Assembly (NCBI GenBank): GCA_035235625.1
Contig: CP141142.1
Coordinates: 19,354,995 to 19,418,994, forward strand
DNA: 64,000 bases
Direction of reading: 5' to 3'
Source of the DNA: Saururus chinensis
Lineage: Eukaryota > Streptophyta > Magnoliopsida > Piperales > Saururaceae
This document shows positions 33,568-46,240 of this stretch, piece by piece; the stretch's first letter is position 1, and each line of letters opens with the position of its first letter. The notes beneath the pieces are model-generated. The model searched no databases. It worked only from the letters and a program-made list of their open reading frames with translations, and was not told the DNA's origin. Position numbers and translations under genes: made by a program.

Positions 33568-33607
<40 letters not shown>

Positions 33608-35665
33608 CCCTTCTCTCTCTCTCTTCCCTATCCTCTCTCTTCCCTCCCCTCACTCTCTTCCCTATCCTCTCACTCTCTCTTCCCTCCCCTCTCTCTCTCT
33701 CTTTTCTCTATCCTCTCACTCTCTCTTCCCTCCACTTTCTCTCTCTTCTCTATCCTCTCTCTCTTCCCTCTCTCTCTCCTCCCACTCTCTCCTCTCTCAC
33801 CCTCTCCTCTCTCTCTCTCTTCCCCCCTTCTCTCTCTCTTCCCTCCCCTCTCTCTCTCTTCCCTCTCTCTCTCTCTTCCCTCCCCTCTCCTCTCTCTTCC
33901 CTCCCCTCTCTCTCTCTTCCCTATTGTCTCGCTCTCTCTCCTCTAATTTCAAATTTAAAAGATTTTTTATTATTTAAAACTAATTGCTTTAAAAAAAAAT
34001 TAAATAAAAATACTAATAGCGACATATAGCTACATGGCTATTAGTTCACGTAGTAGTGACGTATATATACATATGTTGCTACTATATGCACTAATAGCAA
34101 CGTATAAGACTATATATCGCTATTAGTATTTTATTTTCATTTTATTTTCTAAATTTTAAAAATAAAAAAATTAATAAAAATTTTTAAAAAGTCAAGATAA
34201 AATTCTTCTCTCTTCCCTCCCCTCTCTCTTTCCTCTCCTCTCTCTTTCTTCCCTCCCCTCTCTTTCTTCCCCCCTCGCTCTCTCTTCCCTCCACTCTCTC
34301 TCTTCCCCCCTCCCTATCTCTTCCCTCCCCTCTCGCTCTCTTCCCCCTCTCTCTCTCTTCCCTCCCCTCTCCACTCTCTTCCCTCCCTCCTCTCTCTCTT
34401 CTAATTTCAAATTTTTAATTTTATTTTTTATTTTAAAAATAAAAAAATTATAAAAAAATCAAAATAATATTCTTCTCTCTTTTCCCTCCACTCTCTTTCT
34501 CTCTCTCTCTGCCCTCCCCTCTCCTCTCTCTCTTCCCTTTCTCTCTCTCTCTCTCTCACTCACTCTCTCTCTTCCCTCCCCTCTCCTCTCTCTTCCCTCT
34601 CCTCCTTTCTTCCTCCCCTCTCTCTCTTTTCCCCCCTCTCTCTTCCCTCCCCTTCTCTCTCTTCTAATTAAAATTTAAATTTTTATTTTTTTTATTTTAA
34701 AAATAAAAAAAACAAAATAATATTCTTCTCTCTTTTCCCTCCACTCTCTTTCTCTCTCACTCTCTTCCCTCCCCTCTCTCTTCCCTATTGTCTCACTCTC
34801 TCTCCTCTAATTTCAAAATTTAAAGATTTTTTACTATTTAAAATTAATTTTTTTAAAAAAATTAAATAAAAATACTAATAGCGACGTATAGCTATATACA
34901 TCGCAATTAGTACACGTAGTAGCAACGTATACTCATATGCATCCCTACTATATGTATTAATAGTGTCACTATTAGTATTTTATTGTCATTTTATTTTCTT
35001 TATTTTAAAAATAAAAAATTTAATAAAATTTTTAAAAAAGTCAAAATATAATTCTTTCCTCTCCCCTCCTCTCTCTCTCTCTCTTCCATTTCTCTCTCTC
35101 TCTTCCCCCCTCTCTCTCTTCTAATTTCAAATTTTTAATTTTATTTTTTATTTTAAAAATAAAAAAAATTAAAAATAATCAAAATAATATTCTTCTCTCT
35201 TTTCCCTCCCCTCTCCTCTCTCTCTCTCTCTCTTCTCTATCCCCTCTCTCTCTTCCTCCCTCCCTCCCTCCCCTCCCTCTCTCTCTCTCTTCCCTCTCCT
35301 CTCTCTCTCTCTCTCTCTTCTCTATCCTCTCTATCTCTTCCCTCCCCTCTCTCTCACTCTTCCCTCTCTTCTCTCTTCCCTCCCCTCTCTCTCTTCCCCC
35401 TCTCTCTCTCTCATCCCTCACTCTCTCTATCCTCTCTCTCTCCTCCCTCTCTCTCTCCCTCTCTCCTCCCCTCTCTCTCCTCCCCTCTCTCTCCTCCCTC
35501 TCTCCTCCCCTCTCTCTCCTCCTTCCCCTCCCCCTCTCTCTATCCTCTCTCTCTCCTCCCCTCTCTCTCCTCCCTCTCTCTCCTTCCTCTCTCTCTCCTT
35601 CCTCCCCTCTCTATCTCCTCCCTCTCCCCTCTTTCTCTCTCTCCCCTCCCTCCCCTCTCTCTTTG
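33495..35665. repeat. CT-rich low-complexity blocks in CACTA element 1
   Basis: Pyrimidine-only stretches built from CTCTCT and TTCCCTCCCCTC phrases at about 33495-33945, 34200-34400, 34470-34665, 34725-34810, 35055-35120 and 35190-35665. The blocks are separated by AT-rich pieces that repeat one another (a TTTTAAAAATAAAAAAATT-like phrase recurs), so the core grew by duplication of a block-plus-spacer unit. Such purine:pyrimidine tracts can form triplex DNA. Confidence 0.9.
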
Positions 35666-36136
35666 TCATTAAACTTTTTTATTTAAAATAAAAAAAATTA
35701 AGTAGTAGCTACGCATAACTAGTACTTTTTTTTAATTTTTTTATTTTAAATTGATAAATATTAGCGAAGTTTCTTTATAAACGTCGCTATTGTTGAAACT
35801 ATAGCGACGTTTGGAAAAATGCATTGTTAATAGTTTTGAAATTTTTTTAAAAAAAATTAATAGATATATCTATTAGCGACGCTTATGTAAGCATCACTAA
35901 TAACCTAAGTATTAGCGACAAATAAACATAAGCTTCGCTAAAAGGTTAGATATTAGCGGCATTTGTAGTTATGTGTCGCTAATAGGTTACCATTAGCAAC
36001 GCTTAATATTATGCGTCGCTAATATTGGTTTTTGTTGCGTCGTTTTCTGATATGTCATTATTATTTCTTTGTAGCGACGTATTTTACTACGACGCTTATA
36101 TAAACGTCGCTAATACCCAATTTTGTTGTAGTGAAG

Positions 36137-36223
36137 TTTTCATGACAAAATTTACATGTGCAACCATTGGACTTGAAGGTTTTAAAGCAAGATAAAAAAC
36201 TCGAGTCGGCTCACGTTTGATTA
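36137..36223. other. Unassigned flank right of CACTA element 1
   Basis: Continuation of 31901-32210 after removal of the CACTA insertion. It runs to the first LTR of family C. Nothing is recognised. Confidence 0.35.
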
Positions 36224-38169
36224 TGTAAGATTTCTAAATTTTCCTTTTTACTTGTATGAATTTTGTTTATTTGTTGGTTTCATATGATTTTCTTGGAGTA
36301 ATGAGTTAGGTTATTTATAATTATTTTGAATTTCAATTTTACTTTAGTTTAGGGTATTAGTCTCAAGCTTGATTTATCCAAATTTTTACCTACTTAAAGA
36401 TATTTTATTTGTATTTTTCCTTGGTCAAAGTAGTGGATCCCACTGTGGGACCCACGTCCATGTGGGATGGCATGCTACCAATTTTGGCCTCCAACTAGCT
36501 ATTGATTTGTTTAAGTGGTTTTAGGTGTAATTAAATTCATTTTTTGAGTTCAAAAGTATGCTTAAATGATCACTTGCGGCATTTTTACCTATTTTTTAGC
36601 CCAATAATTCATTTTTCAACCTATAAGCCTTACTATAAAAAGAAAAACCTTAGTTATTTGCCAAATGGGGAAGGAGTGAGAATAGGCGAAAGGCTAAGCT
36701 CTACCCCCATTTTTCAAAGGGGAAACCCTTCTTAAGGTAAGTTTTTCCCCATAATCACACTTTAATCTTCCGAATTTTGTCTTAATCATCTTAATCTTCA
36801 CTTCTCTTATTTTGATTCTTAGTTTTCTTCTATTAAAATATATATTTTTAATTCCGATTTAGAGCCCTAATTAAGTTATTCTTGTTTTTAACCTAAAGAG
36901 GTTTTTAATCTAACATTTCGTCGGTTGATTTGAGTCTATTAGTTAGTTTTGATAAGGAATAACTAGAAGCCCTAATTTTGGGGTAAGATTTCTTTAAGTT
37001 GAAGCTTGTTCAAGGCATACACAAGCTAAATAGGGGTAGGGTTTTTTTTACCTTGAGTGGTTTTCTTCATTGAAATGTCATGATTATGAGTTTATTTGAT
37101 CTTTTGATTTATCTTTATGTGTAATGGTGATTTATTAAAAGAATGTGATTTAAGGTTATTTTGGCATGATTAAGCATAGAAATGATTAGATTCATCATGT
37201 TCTAAGCATAACTTTTGAGATATAATGTTTTATTATGATTTTAGAGTTTTTATGGAATTTTAGAATGTTTTCGATTTGAATTTCAAGAGGCTGAAGACGA
37301 ACTAGAAAAGTAAACTATTCCGACCGAGCGAAAGGGCTAATAGACCGTTTAAACAGCTAGGCATTCCAATGAGCAGCAAGGCCATGCAAATGACCAAACA
37401 ACAGTTTTGTGAAAATGGCTATTTTTTTAGATTTTTTGTCATTTATTGTTCTCTTCTCATGATCTAATTCACTATGGCTATGATAGGTTATGAATACCTA
37501 TAATTGTCACTTTAATTGCATATAAACCTTCCTTTGATGTGATCTAACTTAAGCATGAGGATGACTATACTTGTCTAGGTTTAATATGATGTTCTACTTA
37601 TCTGTATTTCGATTATTTTTCTTCTTTACTTCATGATTCTAGTAGGTTATAACCATGATTAATTATGAGTGCTTGAACATGTAAAGTTAATTATAAATGA
37701 GTCATGCTCCATACATTTTAGCTCAAATTTGAACACAACCATGTATGTATATCTTTAATTATGCTTATAGGATGTTATTTGTCACAAATAGATCATGTTT
37801 CATGTATATTATAACTTATTAGAGTACGTTTACCTATGCTTACATTTATTAAACATTCTTCACACATGTATTATGTTGCATGCATCATGAGAATGATTTG
37901 TAAGCGAAGATTACTAATGTTTAACCGTGATTAATCGATTGGATGTCGTAGCTTTCTAGATTAGTCACATCGGAGGTTCATCGAATCAGTTTTACATCTA
38001 AAGGGATTGGGCTTTACATCCATTGGGTGGGGCTTTACATCCATTGGATGGGGCTTTCCTTTGAGGACGAGTTTCCTCCATGGGTGTGAAGAATGAATTT
38101 GCTATAACAAGTTAAATTGATTTGTTTTCTAAACAGGAGATTCCAGACTGGTTTTGTTTGTGTGCATTG
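36224..38169 (+). repeat. Family C LTR, unit I (5' part)
   Basis: Starts TGTAAGATTTCTAA, like unit II (38170) and, inverted, unit III (end 50674). It follows the first half of unit II feature by feature. The shared landmarks are a box on promoter-proximal DNA (GGATCCCACTGTGGGACC here), a GAAGACGAACT box at about 37293 and short repeats GGGCTTTACATCCATTGG at about 38007-38050. It lacks the second half found in unit II. It belongs to a long-LTR Tekay/Del-like family. Confidence 0.7.
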
Positions 38170-39276
38170 TGTAAGATATCTAAGTTTAACCTAGTTTAAT
38201 TTTCTTTTTAATTATGTAAATTTGTACGTTTTACTTATTTGCTGGTTTGACTTGACTTTTTTAGGGTTAAGGGTTAGTAATTATAGCTTAAAAAAGGTTT
38301 AATTCCACTTTTTTATAAGTTTTACTGTCTAACTAGATTTTTTTAATTTTTATGGATTTTATTATAAATTTTCCAAAATTAAGGTTGTTGACCCAGATGT
38401 GGGCCCCACGTCCACATTGGATGGCGTATGACCCACTTGCCTCTAAACCCATATTATTTCATTTCAGTAGGATTTGAAATGATTGAACTCATTTTTAGCC
38501 CTAAAATAACCCTAATTAGCAACTTAGGGTTTTTTACCTTATTTTATAGCCCAACAGTTTGTAAACCTAGCCCAAAATCTTACTATTTGTGGTAAAGCCT
38601 AGCCCAATTGGTCATTTGGAAAGGACTATTTAAGGGATAAAGGGGGTGCTCTACCCCCATTTCCAAAACAAGAAAAATGGATTAAGTTGTGTTTTCTTGC
38701 GCTAATCACCCCTAATCTTTCAATTTTGGTCTTAATCCTTCTTATCTTCATTTCCCCCAATTTGATTGTTGATTTCTTCCATCAAAAATCTTATTTTTAA
38801 TTTTTGTATAAAGCCCTAAATGGGTGATTTTCACTTTTAACCAAAGGATATTCTAAATCTACCTATTTTCAAGTTGATTTGGGCCTATTATTTGATTTTA
38901 ATTAAGTTTTAACAAAAACCCTAATTTTTTGGTAGGATTTCTCAAGGATTAAAGCTTCTTTGTAGATCCAACGACTTCATAAAGGTAAAGGAATTTCATC
39001 TTGTGTGGTTTTTTCTATTGGATTGCATGCTTGTAGGTTTATGTGGGTTTCTACTTCATTTCAAGCTTTAATGGTGATTTACTAAAAAACACGCTATTTA
39101 CCACTTTTTTCTTGTGGTTAAGCATGAGAATGATTAAATCTATCATGTTCTTGGGTTATATTTTAATATTATGATGTTCTATGATTATTTTAGAATTTAT
39201 CATGAATTTTGGAATGTTTTTTGTTTGAATTTTGGAAGGTTGAAGACGAACTGGGAATGGGCTAAAAGTAAATTGT

Positions 39277-42200
39277 TGTTACAACAAAATGTACTATTAG
39301 CGACGCAAAAACAAGCATCACTAAAAAGTACTAATTGCGACACATAAACAAGTGTCGTAAAAAATAGTAACTATTAGCGACGCTTTATATTAAGTGTTAC
39401 TAATACTCATATATTAGCAACGCATAATATAAAACGTTGCTAATACTAATCATATTAGCGACGCTTTATATTATGTGTCACCAAAAGTTATATTATTAGC
39501 AACTCTTGTGAACAACCGTCACTAAAAGATATATGCATTAAGCTTTTTTAAAATAATTCATAATTATTAATGATGCTTTTTCTTATGCGTTGCTAATAGT
39601 TTTAACAATAGTGACGCTTGTGAGAAAGAACTATTAGCAATGCTTAAGGAAAAGTGTTGCTAATAGTTATGAATTTAAAATAAAAAATTAAAATTTAGAA
39701 CTAATAGCGATGCGTGTAAACAAGCGTCGCAAATATCATTGATAATTAATTTTATTTAATAAATAATTATATAATAAATATTAAAAAATTAAAATAAACT
39801 TTTTAAATATAATATATTTTTTTTAATATTGACTATTTGTATAAATACTAAATTTTTGATAAAAGGCAGTGTCAATAATAGATTAAACTTTCACTATTTA
39901 AATATAATATATTTTATTTTCAAAATTGTCTTATAAATTTTAAAATATAATTTACAATAAAAGAGAGAGTGCATAGTGAGAGAGGAGAGGGAGAGCGAGA
40001 CATGAGAGAGAGGGTTAGGAGAGAGAGATAGTGAGAAAGCATGAGAGATAGAGGAGAGAGAGTTAGGAAAGAGAGAAAGTAGGGAGGGGAGAGAGAGAGG
40101 AGAGAGTGGGAGAGGGAGAGAGAGAAAGAGAGAGAATAGAGGAGAGAGAGAAGATACAGAAAGGAAAGAGAGAGGGAGGGAGGGAGGAGAGAGGAGGGAG
40201 AGAAGGGAGAAAGAGAAAGAGAGGAAGAGAGAGAGGAGAGAGAGATGAGAGAGAGATGAGAGAGAGAGAGATGAAGATAGAGAGGAGAGAAAAAAGAGGA
40301 GAGAGAGAGAAGAGAGATTTAGGAAGAGAGAGGGGAGAGAAGAGAGAGGGGGAGGAAGAGAGAGCAGAGAGAGAGGGGAGAGAGGAGAGAGGAAGAGAGA
40401 GCAAGATTAGAGAGAGGGTAGAGAGAGAGAAGAGAGAGAAATACTGGAGAGAGGGTAGAGAGAGAGATGAGCGGAGAGAGAAGAGAGAGAAAGTTAGCAG
40501 AGAAAAAAATTTAATTATAAATAATTTTTAAAATTTTACCAAATAAAAAAATGGATTGTAGTGATGTATACTGGTATGTGTCGCTACTATACTTGGGTGT
40601 AGCAATAGATAAACCTATGCGTCACTACTACCCAAGTATAGTAGCAACGCATACCAGTATGCGTGTCTACTACCTTATGTAGTAGCGACACATACTGTTA
40701 TGTCTTGCAACTATAATTTTTTTAAAAAAATAAATAAAACAGAGGGAGAGAGGGGAGAGAGAGAGGGAGAGAGAGGAGATGAAGAGAGTGAGGGGAGCGA
40801 GAATGAGGAGAGGGGAGAGAGACATGAGAGTAGAGAGAGGAAGAGAGAGTGAGAGAGAGGGGGAGAGAGGGAGAGAAAGAGGAAGAGAGAGAGGGAAGAG
40901 AGAGAGAGAGAGGAAGAGAGGAGAGAGGGAGGATGAGGAAATAGAGAGAAAGAGGGGAGAGAGAGAGAAAGAAGAGATAAAGAGAGAGGTAGAGAGAGAG
41001 TATGAGGAGAGAGAGGAGGGGAGAGAGGGTAGAGAGACGATGAGGGCAGAGATAGAGAAGAGATAGAAAGTTTGGAGAGGAAAAAAAATTAATGATAAAT
41101 TATTTTTTAAAATTTTAAAAAATAAAAAATGGGGCAGTAGCGACTCATCCTGGTATGTGTCACTGCATATTGTTATGCGTCACTACTACAATTTTTTTTA
41201 AATAAACAAATAAAAGAGAAGGGGAGAGGGGAGAGAGAAAGGAAGAGAGCAGAGGGAGGGGGAGAGAGGGGTGAGAGAGAGGAGAGAGTGTGTGAGGAGA
41301 GGAGAGGGGAGAGAGAGACAAGAAGAGAGAGAAGAAAGAGGGGAGAGAGAGGAGAGGAGAGAGAGAGAAGAGAGAGAAAGAGGGGAGAGATAAAGAGGGG
41401 AGAAAGAGGGTAGAGAGAGGGGATGAGGAGAGAGAGATAAAGATTGCAGAGAGATAAAGGGAGAGGGGGTAGAGAGAGAATGATTAGGGGAGAGAGAGAC
41501 TATTGTGACACAAATTTTATGTGTCACTAGTAACCAGTGTATTAGTGACATATATCTTATGCCCTCCCCCATCCACAACCCCCCACACCCCCCCTGGTGC
41601 CCCTCCCCCACACGCACCCCCTCCCTCTTTGTTTACAGAGGGGAAGGAGGGGGCAGGTGCTCCCCCAATCACAACCCACCCCGGTCCCCCACCCCCCTTC
41701 TTCCCGCCCTCTATAACAGAGAGGGAGGAGGGGGTGGGGACAGGGAGAGAGAAGAGAGGAGAGAGGAGAGAGAGGAGGGGAGCGTGATGGAGCAAGGAGG
41801 CAGGATTCTGGAGCCCCGCCAGAATCCATCCACCTCCCTCTTCCTCGCCAGGCTCTCCACCGACGGCCTTTTGTTAAAAAAAATTTGGTTTTTTGCCACG
41901 CATAATATGCGTCGCTAATATTTTTTTTTGAAAAAAATATTTTTATTGTAGCAACGCTTATCAAGCGTGGCTAATAACTTTTCATTAGTGAAACATATCA
42001 TTATGCGTTGCTAATAGTATATTTTTTTAAAATTATTATTGAACAATAGTGATGCTTAATTTAGCGTTGTTAATAAGATATCTTAATTAAGCATCGCTAA
42101 TAACCTTTTTTTATTTTTTTTTATATATTATAAAATTATTAGCAATGCATAACTATGCGTCGCCACTAACCAATCATTAGTGATGTATAGATCTATGCAT

Positions 42201-42375
42201 TGCTAATAATTTAACATTATTGACGCTTAATTTTGTGTCGCAAAAGCAAAATCATTAGCAACGTATAAATATATGTTGCTAATGTTAAACTTTTAGCAAC
42301 GCTTTGAGTTAAGTGTCGCTAATGCACTGTAGCAATGTTTTTTAAGCATCACTAATAGTTAGTTTTGTTTTAGTG
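39277..42375 (-). mobile_element. CACTA element 2, non-autonomous, inverted relative to element 1
   Basis: The right end TTTTGTTTTAGTG and a worn left end (TGTTACAACAAAATG) correspond to the family's CACTACAACAAAA. The 3-bp target duplication TGT is present (39274-39276 and 42376-42378). Subterminal zones (39295-39740 and 41890-42360) again carry many TTAGCGACGC copies, more worn than in element 1. Its core is GA-rich on the plus strand (39960-40505, 40740-41090, 41215-41510) and its GC-rich segment lies near the right end (41545-41880), the mirror of element 1. It has no transposase. It appears older than element 1. Confidence 0.88.
39960..41510. repeat. GA-rich low-complexity blocks in CACTA element 2
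   Basis: GAGAGAGG-type blocks separated by AT-rich spacers that carry motif copies such as GTAGCGACACATA (about 40555-40720 and 41135-41195). This is the reverse-strand counterpart of the CT blocks in element 1. Long open frames here are products of the simple repeats. Confidence 0.9.
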
Positions 42376-43492
42376 TGTTAAGGGCATTCGAATGGCCCAA
42401 CAGGCATTGTCTAGCTGATCGAATGGTTAGGCGTTCAAGTTGCCTGCTAGGACGATTGAACTCTTGCACAACAAATTTATGTCTTGGCCTATTTTTGGGT
42501 ATTTTCAGTTATTTCTTGTTCTCTTTTCATAAATCTCATTCCTTATCAATAAAATTAGTTAGTATTACCTAAATTGCTTTTGTGATTGTATGAGAACCAT
42601 CTTTAAATTAGGATTTTGCTCAAGCATGATTAGGACTATACTTGTTTAGTTTTAGTATATTCTTCTACTTGTTTTAAATCCATGTTTGATGACTTCTTCA
42701 TAATTTACTTAATGATTTCAATAGGTTTTTAACCATGATTATGTATTTATGCTTGTACATGTTATATTGATTTAGGGTGAATTATGTTTCACATGTTTTA
42801 GCTTAAGTATGGATATATTATACTTGTTTAGATCTAGCATAATGTTATATTTGTCTTAAACTCATATTTGGACGTATTCTACACATTTATTCCATGATTT
42901 TAATTAGATATGACTATGATAAATTAGGGATGCTTGCATATATACCATTGATTATAGCTTGTCCATGCTTCACATGTTTTAGCTTAGGTTTGAACACTAT
43001 CACTTATTTATACTCTTGCATAGGCTTATATGATTTTACATGACACAAATGGAACATGTTTCATGCACATATAGACTGATTTGAGTATCTTTAAATAAGT
43101 GTGGACTGATTTATCATTTGCTCACGTATGTACGATATTATATGCATCATCAAAATGATTTACAAACAAGATTAATCATAATTAGTCGTGGTTGATTGAT
43201 TGAATGTAATTGGATGTTATTAGATGTCGAATTAATCATTTCGAGGCTTATCTAATGGTTTTTTGGTCCAAAAGAACATGATTTTGTTATGTGTTCGTTA
43301 GAAAACATGGTGTCTCCCAAAGTTAAAATAATGCATATTGCTATGTGAGTTTTTTTGATAAGTTATCTGGACCCTAAGAATCTAAGATAGTATGTTTGTA
43401 CACCAGCTTCCACCCTACTCTAGTTTTCCATTCGAGGAATTCAGACTTTCCCTTATAAGGTTAGTCTTGGGTGAGTAGGTTGCTCTAGTTTT

Positions 43493-44925
43493 TGATAAGT
43501 ATGAAATCTATATCTATTTTATATGCCTTTTTACCTTATTTGCTAGTATAGATTAGGTTAATTTAGAGTTAGTTATGGTTTATTTAGATTAAAATAGATA
43601 TTAGTATTTTAGTTTAATTATTAATTATTTTGTAGTTATTAGTAGTTTAGATGTGTATTTAAACAAAGTTAGAATTTTAATTATATTCTACATGTCTAAA
43701 ATATGGTATTTTATGTTTTGTAGGAAAAGTGCGCTTATCGAAGTACTTAGACGATGTTTTGAATAGTTCAAAGTAGTCTTCACATGTTTTAAAGTGATTT
43801 GGACAACTTTTCGGAGTTATAAACAAGTTAGAAATTAATATGGACATGAAGGAAAGCTTAATGAACAGAATATGAACGGTCCAGGAAAACTGTCCAGATT
43901 GCAGAAACACTGTATCCGATCGAACGGGGTCACTTACCGATCGATCGGGATAACGTGAATTCAGACAAAAATACAGTTCAAGCAATCGATCGGGCATGCA
44001 GGGCGATCGAACGACATAATGTGTAGTTTCCTAGTTTGACCCAAATTTCAATCCTTTTCATATTGGACTTCTTTCTACGGAACTTATGCCTATAAAAAGA
44101 CATATTTGGCTTAAAATTGGGGGATTCCAGTAGATTTTAGGAAGAGAAAAAGGAAGAAGAAGATGGAAGAGAACTCAAAGCTTTCAATGGAGATTCAAGT
44201 GCTTTCTTCTACAATGGAAGGCTAGACTTTTCTTTTACTTAGGAGTTGATGAAGCTATAGATAAGTTTCAGTTTCTTTTCTTTTTAATTTGGATCTCAGT
44301 TGTAAATGATGACAATTGTATGATATGGATTTCCTTTTTAATGGAAGAGCTTTTAATGTTTATTCAAGTCTATGTTAATTTATTATCTTGTAGATGATAG
44401 ATTGATATGGTTTTGATATTTACATCGATTCTAATTTCTGTGATTTAGATGAGATGGTCATACAATAGTTTTAATGTTCAGATAATTAATGACTTAGATG
44501 AGTTATACTAAGATTAGACGGGTCATGCCTATAGCTAGTTTAGTGTAGATGATCCGTGCTATTGTTGAAGATAGTTCATGCCATGGAAGTTAATTAATGA
44601 TTCTTTTTGAAGTAATTCTAGCTTGTAGCTAAGAATACTTGTTCATATTCACACTAGATTTAGATTAAAAGTTAAGGAATTGTTATGGTTCTATAGTGGA
44701 TTCAATTTCCTAAGTAAATTCCATCGAATTAATCTCTTGCTTTTAAACTAGTTGATTTCTTTCTTTTGCTTAATTTAAGTTTATGTTTGTTTTAGTTTTT
44801 AATCAGCAAATTCCTTTTTAGATTTAGTGATAATCCATCCGTCCCTGAGGTTCAATAACCCTTAAATACTTATCCTAGTACAATTACCTTGTACACTTGC
44901 AAAAGGGTTTAATTATAAACGATTA
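43493..44925 (+). repeat. Solo LTR of family A in unit II
   Basis: 1433 bp, TGATAAGTATG to AAACGATTA, and matches the LTRs of element A along its length. The flanks GTTTT (43488-43492) and GTATT (44926-44930) form a target duplication with one change. No internal part remains. A cluster of CGATCGATCGG-type palindromes lies at about 43915-44010. Confidence 0.85.
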
Positions 44926-45425
44926 GTATTTCATCTTGGAATTCGGCCCTTCCTTTCAAAGGATTGTGTTGGGTGAGCAGGGGGTGCCTTCCTAGTTAGG
45001 GAACCTTCCCAACCACTCTAGTTTTTCATTTGTAGGAATTCGGACCTTCCCCGCTAGGGATTATCTTGGGTAAGTGGCTCAATTATTTTTCTCAATTGTG
45101 AGACATTCACCATTAATTTGTTGCATGTGTATGGGAGATAATGCTAATTTATATAGGTTGTGTAGGAACAATGAAGGTTATTTTACACATGTGATTATGG
45201 TATGATTTGCATAAATATGCAGGATAGTGAGTGGTTGATGTTCTTGATGTTGTAGGGTGAATGTTTTTATTGAGAAATGATTATGCATGAGTTTTTATTG
45301 AGAAAGATTCATGCAATGTGTGATTATAATAATGAGTTTTATATATTTGCACATGAGGTGTGTACATGTTATGAGCTATATTTGAACCCATGATATACAG
45401 GTGGCATGGTATATGCTTATAAAAT

Positions 45426-45655
45426 ATGGGTTATAGTATGATATGCAAGTGGTATGACTATGGGTTGATGAAATATGTTATATATATTATTATGTGCAAG
45501 TGTCATGAGTATGTGTTGATGAAATATGTTATATATAACATGATATGTAGGTGGCATGACTATGTATTGATGAGATATTTCATGGATGGCATGACATGCA
45601 GGTAGCATGAGTAGATGCTTATGAAATGTAAATTATAACATGATGTACAGGTGGC
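45426..45655 (+). repeat. Imperfect minisatellite in unit II
   Basis: Four to five copies of a roughly 50-60 bp phrase with GATGAAATATGTTATATA and AGGTGGCATGAC landmarks. It is the counterpart of the 51-bp array in unit III. Confidence 0.75.
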
Positions 45656-46240
45656 ATAGGTTTATGTGATTATTCCATGAATGGGCATAATGATTGATTA
45701 TGTGATGAATGTTATGTTGAGTATGTCTATGTTGTCAATTTGAATTTACTTTCCATATTAAAATCCTTGCTAAGATTTGGCTCACCCCTCTTTGTTTTGT
45801 GTTTTGTTTTGGGGCTGCATGTCATGCCATGCAGGTTGTTTGGACGAGCACTATGTGGAGCATGAGGATGCAACTGATCATTGAGAAGGGATTCATAGAG
45901 ATGTTGGGTTTTATGCTAGCTTGTTTATGTCATATTGAAATATATATACAGTTGACTCTACATCACACTTTCTATTTATTTATTGTTAGCTTAGAATTAT
46001 TTTAGCCATATGTGGACTTGTTTATGACTAGTATGTGGGTATGAGTGGACTAATGATTTAATTAGTAGTCATTTCTTTGCTATCTTTGCTTTTGTACAAA
46101 GTATACATGTGCAACTCTGTAGTGTGTTCTTCACAAGGATGGGCTAAGTCTTTCATAATCCAACTCCACCTTATCGTGCAGCGTGCCACTTCCTCCTTTG
46201 ACCAAGTTTCTCTCGGGGGTGGCATGGCCGGGGTGTGACA

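Larger units (their letters stand above)
32211..36133 (+). mobile_element. CACTA element 1, non-autonomous
   Basis: Ends CACTACAACAAAA (32211) and TTTTGTTGTAGTG (36133) are exact 13-bp inverted repeats, and the 3-bp target duplication AAG is intact (32208-32210 and 36134-36136). Both subterminal zones (32230-32690 and 35750-36115) are crowded with the motif TTAGCGACGC in both orientations, often as facing pairs. Subterminal arrays of this kind are where CACTA transposase binds. The 3.9-kb body has no transposase. It holds a G-rich segment (32700-33440), then several CT-rich low-complexity blocks separated by AT-rich pieces that carry more motif copies (about 34010-34130 and 34870-34980). Confidence 0.93.
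38170..46240 (+). repeat. Family C LTR, unit II (long LTR with two nested insertions)
   Basis: From TGTAAGATATC to GGGGTGTGACA, the ends typical of Tekay/Del-type LTRs. CACTA element 2 (39277-42375) and an A-family solo LTR (43493-44925) interrupt it. Without them the LTR is about 3.5 kb. Near its 3' end it carries imperfect tandem repeats of about 50 bp (45426-45655) and a GGAATTCGG-CCTTCC repeat split by the solo LTR (about 43435-45060). Confidence 0.75.

Noticed and set aside
33126-35669. Long open frames in the GC-rich and CT-rich parts of CACTA 1
   Set aside because: Low-complexity translations (arginine/glutamate/glycine or serine/leucine/proline runs) caused by composition; several frames are open at once.
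40063-41066. Long arginine/glutamate-rich frames at 40106-40531 and 40779-41066
   Set aside because: Translations of GA simple repeats in CACTA 2, with no domain.
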